29,140 nt of DNA from Scenedesmus sp. ARA3 (taxonomy: Eukaryota; Chlorophyta; Chlorophyceae; Sphaeropleales; Scenedesmaceae). Under the pieces are notes generated by a model. It was not told where the DNA came from and did not search any database. It was given only the letters and a program-made list of their open reading frames with translations. This document shows, piece by piece, positions 20,630 to 29,140 of the stretch (positions within the stretch are counted from its first letter, which is position 1; the number at the start of each line of letters is the position of its first letter). The DNA is taken from assembly GCA_004335835.1 (NCBI GenBank), contig RWJK01001379.1, forward strand, positions 1 to 29,140, in the 5' to 3' direction. Position numbers and translations under genes: made by a program.

Positions 20630-23204
20630 CAAGCTGCTGTATCCGATCCAGCTGCAGGTACTGCAGGAGCCGCCTACCAGCTGCTGGCGGTGTCCCTGCA
20701 GGCGGGGGAGTGCCACCTGGCGTTGTTGTTGGCGGCGTTGTCGGCGGCGTCGTCGGTGGCCGCGTTGTTGGCGGTGTCACCGGCGGTGTCACCGGCGGCG
20801 TCACCGGCGGTGTCACGGGTGGTGCCACTGGTGGAATGGTACCGCCTCCGGTACCGCCGGTGCCGCCGCCAGGTGTGCCCGCCCCGCCTGCTGCTCGCGG
20901 TACGCCAGGCGCTCCTGGTGCTACTGCTGCTGTGGCTTGGCCCTGCTGTGCAAGGTTGAAAGTCCACCCTGGATAGATGGGTCCTGTAAAAGCCTGCAGC
21001 AGCAAATTGGCATTGTGACAGAACCTGAGTGTGATCTTGCTCCAGCAATAGCAGACACCTGAGGGTAAGATAACGATATGCAACGACAGAAAGCCTGCGC
21101 TGCATTGACCTCTCAGCCCCCAGCCACACACATATCCCGTGCCACCGCACACAGGCTGCAAAAGCAGATGACAGCAGCATTGTTTTCCCTTCAGCCAAGC
21201 AGCACAGCGCAGCGGCTCACCGGATCATCAGGCATAGTGCTGTCTCTGATGATGGGGCAAAGCGGCCCCAAGCTGTTAGCAGTCAGCTGGCAGTTGTTAT
21301 TACACTCGCCCTGCTGCGCAGCACACAGCACATAACTGCTGCTGCTGTTCAAATTCGGGATCCAAGCTGGCTGGCACACGCAGCCGGTGTAACTCCCCGG
21401 GCAGGGCTGGTTGCCGGCGCGGCAGGCGCAGCGCGCGACTTGGCGCGTGGCGTTGCTGCTGGTGTTTTTCAGGGTTTGAGTGACTAGGTCGCAGCCCTGG
21501 GGGCAGATGAGGCGCGGCGGCTCCACAACAGTGCGGCAGAAGGAGGGTGCGTAGATGAGGTTGCTGCGGGTGAGCTTAGCTTCACAGTCAATGCGGGCGC
21601 TGCAGCAGCAGGCGGCAATGCAGGGCAGTGCAGGGGCAGGGTGTTTAGAGCAGTGTAGGGCAAGGGATTCCAAACTCATACAAGCCTGGATCTGGCACAC
21701 TGGCTATAGCAGATACACAGCATGTTTCAAACATCTTTATATAGCTTCCTGCTCCTGCATCAGTCAATGCGCAGTTGGGCTGAGGCAGGTGCGCTCACCA
21801 CACGTCTTGGCCGTCCCACTTGGTCAGGTTGCTGCCGGGGTTGCAGGCCAGTGCTGTGAGGTTCACAGTGACAAAGGCCTGGCGGGGCACGCAGTAACCT
21901 GCAGGCCGGCAGCAGCAGGTGCCAGCAGCAATGCAAGGGGGTATTAGGTTAAGCACGCCCCAGCAGCTGCAGCAGCTGCCGTTGAAAAGTGCCGGGCGGT
22001 GCATCTGCATTTGTACGCTAAGCACACTAAAGTGGCCGGCTGCACTGCAGACCTGCTACGGGGGTGAGAACATGACTAATGTCTGCAGCTGCTCGCAGAT
22101 ATAGGATTGCCGAGCGCACTGACCTGGGTCGAACGCCGTTGCTGGCACGTTCACAATGTTGCCAGGGTACTCAACAGCCTGCGGAGGCGCTGCTGCTGCT
22201 GCTGCTGCTGCTGCTGTGCCTGCTCCGGCAGCTGTTCCACTGATCTGCACAACGCCTGCTGCAGCTGGTGTGGTCGCTCCTTTGGTTGTTGAGGTACTGC
22301 CCATGCTGGGCACCCCAGTGCCAACCACAACACCACTGCTGATGCTGCTGCCAGGCTGCACATACACTACATTGCTGGTGCTGCCACCGGACTTGACAGC
22401 TGATGGCACTGCTGTAGCACCCCATACAGTTATTGAGCCATCATTGTTGCTGCTGCTGGTCATGGTGCTGCCTTGTGTCACTGTCAGTGGTCTGGTCATG
22501 CCTGTAGTGGTCTGGTCATGCCTGTAGCCTCCAACTGTACTGCTGCTGACTGTACTGCCAGGCACAGGGTAGCTTCCTGCTGCTGCTGAGCCCATCCCTT
22601 GCATGCCAGTAACGCCCTGCATGCTGCTGCCACTGCTGCTGCCGCTTGGAAAGTTAAAAGCAGCCCCAGCAGGGTACCATCCACTGCTACGAGTCACCAA
22701 CCCTGCAGGGTTGCTCGAGTAAACTGTGACAACACCATCATCGCTCCCATCTGTTGTGACCGGTGTGCTGCCTGTGTAACCAGCCGCCGTAGTAGTCATC
22801 ACTCCTGCTGAATTACTTGTAACAGCCGCCCCATCATCAGCATTGTCATCAGCAGTGATGTCGTAGCTCATGGCAGACACGCCACCAGCTGCAGTGCTTG
22901 CAGCTGAAGGAGCACCTGTCACTGATGTTACACCGCCAGCAGAAATTTTGCTGCTGCCAGGGCCAGGCGTGTCTCGCCAAGCCCCTCCCCAGCTGCCATA
23001 TGTGTTGGTCCTGTCAAGGATTGGGGTGAACTGCCCGTAAGGGGCCTGGGTCTGGCCACCCACCCATGACTGCTGCTGCAGTTGCTGCAGGCTGCGGCCC
23101 AAATAGCCTGGCAGTGATGCAGCTGCTTTGAAGAACTGATTCACCAGGTGCGTTGCAAAGGTGCATGGCAGCAGTCCCGTCAGCAGCAGCAGCAGCAGCA
23201 ACAC
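20427..23204 (-). CDS. Secreted Ser/Thr-rich, Cys-rich and Pro-rich (wall-type) protein
   Basis: Minus-strand exons: 23204-22124, 21898-21799, 21599-21221 and 20993-20427, in phase, 708 residues. A leucine-rich signal peptide (LLLLLLLTGLLPCTFA) is followed by a Ser/Thr/Gly-rich region of about 330 residues, likely O-glycosylated. A Cys-rich domain (about 362-520) has some 20 cysteines, motifs ALACNPG, PPRLICPQGC and CACRAG, and several sequons. A proline block (PPVT x4, then PPTT; about 560-605) resembles hydroxyproline-rich wall glycoproteins. Then come RRLLQ, a poly-Ser tract encoded by an AGC microsatellite, and a short tail. The start is uncertain: the frame opens only at a GTG (23204), while the nearest ATG (23212) is out of frame and stops within the triplet tract. 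Either a base is missing in the assembly or the start is non-ATG. The exact function is unknown. Confidence 0.76.
20581..20625 (+). repeat. (CTG)15 microsatellite encoding poly-Ser on the minus strand
   Basis: An uninterrupted CTG tract of about 15 units. On the minus strand it lies in the last exon of the wall-type protein and is read as AGC, giving a run of serines near the C-terminus. Length polymorphism is expected. Confidence 0.95.
20740..20835 (+). repeat. Short coding repeats for PPVT/PPTT (minus strand)
   Basis: On the plus strand, ggcggtgtcacc-type 12-base units are repeated, with related gttggcggcgtt-type units beside them. Read on the minus strand they encode PPVT four times, then PPTT variants. 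This is the proline-rich, potentially hydroxyproline-O-glycosylated block of the wall-type protein. Confidence 0.85.
22488..22527 (+). repeat. 20-bp direct tandem duplication inside the wall-type CDS
   Basis: The 20-mer tggtctggtcatgcctgtag occurs twice in direct succession. The unit is not a multiple of three, so the two copies encode different peptides in the minus-strand frame (around YRHDQTTTGMTRP). The frame stays open on both sides. Confidence 0.9.
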
Positions 23205-24999
23205 AGCAGCATGTCACAGCTGCTTAGCAAGCGCGTTCTAAATGACATTGCGTAGTAATTTTGCAGCAACATCAGAGATCGGTACATGCGCTGCCACGAT
23301 CAAATTTGCATGCTGCTCAGGCCCAGGCGCAGCAATTGTGATAGACTCCCACCTCAAAAGCAGAAACTCCACTCAAACAAATTGTCTGAATGATTATGAT
23401 TATTACGGCTAGTTTTATGGGCAGCGCTGTCCCGCAGCGCGATCGCTTAATCATAGCATATGGTGGTGACCAAGCAGAGGCTGGCGCTTGGTATTTGACA
23501 AAACAACTTATTGTTATACATGCGAAAGACATTTTTTTTGCAGGCACGACTGGTATCGTGCATGTTCATGTCTGTTCGTTGTTTCTGTTCCTCACAGTGT
23601 CAGCTGCCGCTCGACTTGCTCGCAAACGAACCAATTACTCGCTAAAAAAAACAAAGTTCATCAATCGCATATGAATACATTACTCCCAAGGGTCAAGCCT
23701 ACCGCCTCTGCCTGCGGTCGCATTGGCCCTAGGCCTGCTGTGCAAGTACTGGTACCAGGACTCCCAAGTCTGACAGCCCTTGCCTCAGCTTGCAAGCTGG
23801 CAGGACCCAACAAGCGCAGCATACTCATACAATGCTGCTTTCAACAATACTAATAGTGCTTGATACTGGCGCATCACGACAAAACAGGATGCAAATCCAG
23901 TCTGCAAGGACATGCCAGCACATCAGCAGATGAACGCACCCTTGCCAGCGCCGTCCGCGCCACTTGAGCAGCGCGCAAGCAGCGCGCAAGCAGAAGACAT
24001 TGTCAAACAGCGCAACATCGAGTGCTGCTCGCCACATGAGTGCGTTGAAAAAGCAAGGGCGTCTTTGCAGCCCGTGACCTGATCTTTATACATGACCTGA
24101 TGCTCTTGGCTGTGATATCAAACAACTGCCACAATTGGTTGGTGCTGCTGCATGCAGGTGCACCAGCCACAGGGGCACAATTGCATGTAAACGGGAAACA
24201 ACACGGATGCTGGAGCGGTCAACACCTGCTGCAACATACATACTACAATGACCTGCCAGAAACAAATCCAAAGCACATGGGCGGCATGCAACAAACAAGT
24301 GCAACAGCGTGTGCATGCACAGCCCGCAAACTTTGCCTGTGCATGTCCCGCACACATAGCAGAGCAACAATGAGTGCTGCAGACAGCACCTATGTGCTGA
24401 GCAGATGCTCAGACATGGCCTGTGCCTGAGCTTGTGTGCCAAAGTCAGCCGACAAGTGGCACTTTTTGATCTTGGCACCGGCATATGCCTGGCAAACACA
24501 CAGCGCATACAGCGTCTGATTCACGCAACACACACTCACAACCCAGCTAATGTACCAGTGCTACTGTACAACGCTGCTAGCCAAATCCATTCCCATACAA
24601 CTGCCACTCGCAGCCTGGATGCTACCCTGCTGTTCAAGAATGCCAAGCAGCATACAACACTTTCAAGATGGCGCACCACAACTACAATGCCCTAAGTGGA
24701 TCCACAACCAGCTGGCCAAAGGCCATACATCAAAGCATGTATCTTGACACTCCTGCAAGCATGCAAACATCGATCCCCAGCCAGGCGGCAAACCCCCGCC
24801 CGCTAAAACAAGCAGCAACAGCAGCCAAACCCGGAGCGACAAGTGCAAGAGCCATGCTCTGCAATTGCAGAGGTAATACAACAATCCCTATCCGGCTGCC
24901 CTGCTGCACACCCCTGCCACGCTGCTGCACTCACACCCTCAAACAAACACCCACGCCACCATATGCTACTAAACCAATCGGCAGCAGGCTGCTGCAAAT
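23205..24999. other. Intergenic region between two minus-strand genes
   Basis: About 1.8 kb, more AT-rich than the genes, between the start of the wall-type gene and the end of the DUF1997 gene. It should hold the promoter and 5' leader of the former and the 3' untranslated region of the latter. I searched the part next to 23204 for an in-frame ATG exon and found none: a TGA lies just upstream in that frame with no AG acceptor between. No other gene is supported. Confidence 0.5.
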
Positions 25000-26777
25000 C
25001 TAACTTCGGTGCACCACCTTTTGTGATGTGCGCAGCCGCCGCTCAGCCCTGTATGCAGGATCAGCCGCCCACTTTGCATAGTCGGCTGACAGCTGCCGCA
25101 TGAACCAGGGCAGCAGCGAGTTGACCAGGCCCGTGATAACAACGTTACAACTGTTTTGCAACACCTCCCGCGGCATCAGCTGGAAAGGAGGCACCACCTC
25201 ACACCACACCTGCACCGACGCAGCACCGCTGATGCTGCCTGGAGTGCTGCTGCCATTGCCATTGCCGTTGCTGCTGCCGTTAACGTTGCTGCCGCTGCTG
25301 CTGCTGCCAGACCAGCTGACGCTCTTCAGCCTGTCCCAGCCAGCACGCAGCTTCGACTGCTGCTGCGGGGCAGCAGTAGGTGCACTGCTGCTGCCATTGC
25401 TGCTGCCGTTGCCGCTGCCATTGCTGCTGCCGTTGATGGCTGCAGAAGGCTGCTGCTGCTGCTGCTGCTGGTGTGGCGGCTGCACCACCTGGAACTGCTG
25501 GTGCTGCTGCTGCTGGTGGTTTGGCAGGCGGCTGTGTGTGTGGCTGCTCCATGTCAGGCGCGTTTGGAACTGCAGGCGAGAGCAGGCAGCAGCCACAGTG
25601 CAGCAAGCTCAAGCGCTGAGCGCCTGATTGCAAAGGTCCGCTGTTGGCCTCTACTACTGCAGACCTTGCTGGACGTGCTTTGCAAGGTGATGATTCATCA
25701 CTGCTCAAACATGAAGCAGCAGTGCGTCATCGCTGCATCCCACAGCAACACAGCTGGCACGTGCTTTCAAGCAGACAGCACACACACCGCAGCTGCTTGC
25801 AGACTATCTACCTGCCTGCAAGACCTTACCATACTTCACCACCCCTCACCTGCATTGCAAACTTGCTGTCGAGCGCTCCCATGATGCCCGTGGCGTTCAG
25901 CTGGCAGTCTGTGGCCTGCAGCAGCACCGCATCGTCCTCGCTTGTCACCTGCACCTCAATAACGGGCTGCAGCGAGGCGCCCAGCAGCTGTATGCGCGGC
26001 ACGGATAGGATGAAGCGGTTGCCTGCCACAAACTGGATCTGCTTTGGGTCCAGGATGTAGTACTGCTCGACTGGCAGCCTGCAGGACAGTTGAACAGGGC
26101 GGATGCATCAGTCACCAGGCGAGGCAAAGATGTTCAGGTCGCAGACACAAAGCGGGGAGCAGCATATGCAGGAGGCGGCTGCATGCGCAGGTTGAGCTTG
26201 CACCACACTGCGATGACTCAGCACTGCACATCAGGGTGCGTGTGCTTGCTGGGAGTGGATAGACTGCTTGCAGGACACTCCACAACGCACATGTTACAGA
26301 GCCAGCACAGAATGCCTACAGTCTGATGGGCTAAACTCATCCTAAACAGACATGACGCTTGCTCACACACCTTGATAGAACAGCAATAAAGCAGGGCAAC
26401 CGTACTACTGCTGGGGATGGTGGTGCATGCATGCAGCACGCGCATTGCCAGCGCACACTGGCGCTGACCTGGGTCAGGCTCAGCACGCACCTCATGTATG
26501 CGTCCAGTGAGATGTCTTCGCCTGTTGCTGTCGGCGAGTGGCCCATGTCCTTCACATGCACTGTTGCTGTGCCTGTGGAGCCAATCTTCGCAGGATTGTT
26601 CAGGCGCTCATGCCGCTGCAGCCTGGGCGGCGCAGCAGTCTGCTGCTCTGTTACTGCTGTGTGCGCTGCTGAGCGGCATGCCACACGCTGGCGGTGCAGG
26701 GGCACAGCTGGCCGCGGAGTCAACCGAGACGTGGCAAGTGCGGCCTGCTGCGCTTGTGCTGCTCGCATGGACTGCAT
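25000..26777 (-). CDS. DUF1997 protein, probably plastid-targeted
   Basis: Minus-strand exons: 26777-26491, 26078-25850 and 25569-25000, in phase, 361 residues. DUF1997 is a family of cyanobacteria and plant/algal plastids with no established biochemical role. The matching segments are LPVEQYYILDP (about 97-107), FILSVPRIQLLGASLQPVIEV, CQLNATG, SKFAMQFQTRLTW across the second junction, and the C-terminal VWCEVVPPFQLMPREVL...LLPWFMRQLSADYAKWA (about 292-341). The first 50 residues (MQSMRAAQAQQAALATSRL...) are Ala/Gln/Arg/Thr-rich and poor in acids, as in a transit peptide. Between residues about 187 and 289 the core is split by a Gln-run and NGSS/GNGSS low-complexity insertion that the family does not normally have. 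ATG at 26777 is the first in frame; a second lies three codons on. Confidence 0.88.
25380..25530 (+). repeat. CTG-type triplet cluster (poly-Gln and Asn/Gly/Ser runs on the minus strand)
   Basis: Pure CTG runs (about 25452-25473) and imperfect ctgctgccattgctgctgccg units encode glutamine runs and repeated NGSS/GNGSS on the minus strand. They make up most of the insertion inside the DUF1997 core. Confidence 0.85.
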
Positions 26778-27906
26778 GCTGCAGAGGTCTGGCGCGGGAC
26801 ACTGCTCTTGCTCAAGCCGAAGCTAATTGCGCTGCTTCGTGCCTCACAGAAACGCAATGCAAAAGCAGAGGTGATACACCTTAGGAGAGCAAGGTAATGA
26901 AGGCCGTGCGGCAAATGCACGGTTGGTGGTCTGGCAACTCGCAATGGCTTGCACTTCTCTCTTTGCAACAGTGACTGCTTACACTATCCGGTTGTTTAGT
27001 AGCATGATGTACGGAAGCTAAGAAGCCCATGCAGCAACGATCGCAGGTTTGCTCAATGACAGTCATCATAAACCAAGGCACCGACATGGAGTGTTGAAGC
27101 AGCTGCGATCATGAGTAAATACTGGAACTAAGGTTGAAATGTCCAGGATCGCCTCCTGCCGTTGCAGCACCAGGAGTTGCTAGCCTGTCATGCAGGCAGC
27201 AGGCAGGTCTTCAAGGAAATGTTGCAAAAAGTCAGACGTGTTCACTGAGCTTTAAAGCTTGTAATGTTGCAATGTTAACTGTGGAAATTGTTACCTTAAT
27301 CCGCACCTGTGCGAAGCCCTGTAGCTAGCTGTACACACCTCGAGAGGTTGTGGTGCGACTCCAATGTTTGAGAAATCACCTGCTGGGCATGCCAAAGCAA
27401 GCCAAACTTCAGATACAAGCTTATGATTGGAGCAAAGGGTACAATGGCTTCGATGCGTGCGTTATTGCAAGGCTTATACATGGCCCAGGGCCCTAGGGAG
27501 AGACACTTGGACGGGCCACTGCAGGGGGAGGGGGGGCAGTTCACAGAGAACAGCCCGAGCTGCCTTGCCACCCCACTATGACAGAAGACGCAATACATAG
27601 TTAACTGCTTTTTCTTTCGTCTTGCCCTCTGAAAAAAACTAGCTCCAAGGGGTGGCAGCATTGCTGAGCAAGCAGGTGTTACAACCGGCTCAAATTGTGT
27701 CATCACTGTTGTGTTCCTCTGGTTCCTCTGCTATGAACGTCAGTATGTATACAGTACGTTTGTTAATGGTTCGCGACCACATTATACATCGCAAGTAATC
27801 CTTCGCAGCACGGGATTTGCTATGCGTGACGTGCTCTGCCAACGTAGACAAGTTTAGCACGGAGCAACGAGGCAGCGTGGTGTTGCTGGCAGCCAAACTG
27901 CTTTGA
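26778..27906. other. Divergent intergenic region between the DUF1997 and Cys/His genes
   Basis: About 1.1 kb between two genes pointing away from each other, so it should contain both promoters. A poly-G/C patch (27517-27540, agggggaggggggcagt) and an A-run (27630-27638) are visible. I see no clear TATA box and no gene. Confidence 0.5.
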
Positions 27907-28528
27907 ATGGCAGGAGACACCGTGCTGTGCAATTGGTGTGGAAAGGAGGCAGATCCTGGAGACGACGTGAGGAGCTGCTGACACACAGCCACCCAACAGC
28001 TCGCGTCATCCAAGCCTCGCGGTCCCGAGGCTATAGGGCTGCCTGCTGACAGCTCTTCTTTGCATGCAGAGTTGCTTTGCTTTGTCCTGCAGTGCCAACT
28101 GCCATGCACCCAAGGTAAGGCAGCAGTAGCAGCAGCAGCAGTGGCAGCAGCAGAAGCAGCAATCGGAGCAATCGTGCCTGCAGCAGCCATTGCTGGTAAA
28201 CCATGCTTGATTTCTTTCGCAGCTGTCTGCAGGGGTGGCTGCAGACCTTGCAGCTGCACAGTCAGTTTGCCGCTCGGCGGCACCTTCTCTGCATGCGGGT
28301 GCACCTGATGTCCTCCAATTTCCGCATCCCACACCAAGCATGTGGCGCATGCTGCGCCAGTAGCACTGCAGCATAGCTGTTACAGTGGAGTCGTTCTGCA
28401 CCTTCTGCCTCATCTGGGCTTGCAGGAGTCTGACTTGTACCATGACAAGTGCCTGAAGTCGTACCTGCGGGGCATGCCTGGAAAGAACTATGACCCGTGA
28501 GTGAGGCCCGCTGCATGTATGAGTACAC

Positions 28529-28584
<56 letters not shown>

Positions 28585-28887
28585 GCCTGCACTGGCAGGG
28601 CATGTATGTACACCCCGCAGAGTGAGCGCCAAACGAGTTCCTAGCTGGAGGACTGGTGTGCACCTGGACAGCAGCGGAGCAGGCATGGACGACACTGCTA
28701 CCAGCTGCAGTTTACTTTCACAAGTCCACAAGCGTTCCTAGTGCCTGTTGTGGTGATGTGTTGAATTTCGCAATATCACGTTCTATGTTGTGCTGGCACT
28801 TGTGTGTGCTTCAGGTCTCGCAAGTCTGGCTTCCCATGCCCCAGAGGTTACGGGCCTAAGGCAGCTACAGCAGTCTGCAGGGGCAAG
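27907..28887 (+). CDS. 5' part of an unrecognised Cys/His (putative zinc-binding) protein; continues past the window
   Basis: Proposed exons 27907-27966 (ATG in an ATGG context; donor gtgagg), 28426-28496 and 28815-28887 join in phase to 68 residues; the last donor is gtgcgc and the rest lies outside. The peptide has CNWCGKEADPGDD, then LYHDKCLKSYL, then GFPCPRGYG and AVCRGK: a Cx2C ... Hx2CL ... CP ... C pattern reminiscent of RING/PHD-type or treble-clef fingers, but I cannot name a family. An alternative first junction uses the gtgtgg donor after AAT TG and a 22-nt exon at 28093-28114, giving CNCANCHAPK before the same second exon. I prefer the simpler model because its donor is stronger. 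The 28497-28814 intron carries a long CAG tract. Confidence 0.55.
28530..28583 (+). repeat. (AGC)18 microsatellite in an intron
   Basis: Eighteen uninterrupted AGC units lie in the second intron of the Cys/His gene, about 34 nt after the donor. It is one of the three longest triplet tracts in the window. Confidence 0.95.
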
Positions 28888-29081
28888 GTGCGCACAGCAG
28901 CTGTGGTTTGGTGTCCCTAGAAGCGACCTGTTTGTTACTCTGACGCACAGCCACATTCAGCAGTGATGCTTTGGGCTGTTCTTGCTGGGCTTCCGTAGCC
29001 TGTCTTGGTGCTGTTACAAACATCATGCATGTAAAATTATTCAAGCTTTGTGATGATGCCAACGTTGTTTGCATGAGCATG

Positions 29082-29140
<59 letters not shown>
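28888..29140 (+). other. Intron of the Cys/His gene up to the window edge
   Basis: After the donor at 28888 no acceptor followed by a plausible continuation of the frame is seen before the window ends in the CTG tract. The next exon should lie to the right. Confidence 0.4.
29085..29140 (+). repeat. (TGC/CTG)n microsatellite cut by the window end
   Basis: At least 18 TGC units run to the last base. The true length is unknown because the window stops inside the tract, which may also be a contig end. Confidence 0.95.

Noticed and set aside
22056..22123. Read-through of the first wall-protein exon into a CARQSYICEQL tail
   Set aside because: A clean gtcagt donor at 22123 and an in-phase acceptor after a pyrimidine tract at 21898 make this intron; the tail soon meets a stop.
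23436..23446. gcgatcgc palindrome like the cyanobacterial HIP1 octamer
   Set aside because: A single copy in a clearly intron-bearing nuclear window; chance is enough.
24086..24508. Minus-strand 140-codon Cys-rich frame
   Set aside because: No splice partners, no family signature, composition like other random TGC-rich frames here.
28093..28114. 22-nt micro-exon giving CANCHAPK in the Cys/His gene
   Set aside because: It fits the phase only with the weaker gtgtgg donor in exon 1; kept as an alternative in the feature note, not in the main model.
27690..28731. Minus-strand frames of 215 and 241 codons
   Set aside because: Low-complexity Ala/Cys/Leu content from CAG tracts, no recognisable motif, and overlap with the better-supported plus-strand exons.

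Overview
This is a nuclear genomic window from an intron-rich eukaryote, most likely a green alga (Chlorophyceae-like). Several things point there: short GT-AG introns (mostly about 170-400 nt) with pyrimidine/CTG-rich ends in 'tgcag'; very abundant CAG/CTG triplet tracts; two predicted plastid proteins with alga-style transit peptides (DUF493 and DUF1997); and a secreted protein with PPVT/PPTT proline-rich blocks of the kind found in algal cell walls. The taxon is inferred, not proven.

I rebuilt seven multi-exon genes by hand. Wherever I chained exons, the donor and acceptor phases agree and the reading frame stays open. In order they are: (1) plus strand, 682-6320, a five-span membrane protein with the layout of the prominin/tweety superfamily, at least 14 exons, N-terminus not resolved; (2) plus, 7367-9680, a DUF493/YbeD-like plastid protein, 6 exons; (3) plus, 10451-13011, the COPII GTPase SAR1, 8 exons, with a decayed or alternative duplicate of an exon start in one intron; (4) plus, 14606-18862, a large secreted cysteine-containing protein with an array of roughly 31-residue leucine-rich repeats that each carry an N-glycosylation sequon, 6 exons; (5) minus, 23204-20427, a secreted Ser/Thr/Gly-rich, Cys-rich and Pro-rich wall-type protein, 4 exons; (6) minus, 26777-25000, a DUF1997 protein with a plastid-type leader, 3 exons; (7) plus, 27907 to beyond 28887, the start of an unrecognised protein with a Cys/His cluster that probably binds zinc.

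Functionally, SAR1 starts vesicle export from the ER, the route the membrane protein and the two secreted proteins must use. Eukaryotic neighbours are not operons, so I do not claim a joint pathway. Genes 4 and 5 converge and share short cysteine motifs, so they may be distant members of one surface-protein family. Genes 6 and 7 diverge from a shared 1.1-kb upstream region.

The most unusual items are the prominin-like protein with an oversized first outer loop, the sequon-bearing repeat array, a 76-bp tandem repeat that copies a splice donor several times, an in-frame 39-nt duplicate exon inside SAR1, and a GC-AG intron. The window ends inside a CTG microsatellite. No rRNA, tRNA, CRISPR or transposon was recognised.
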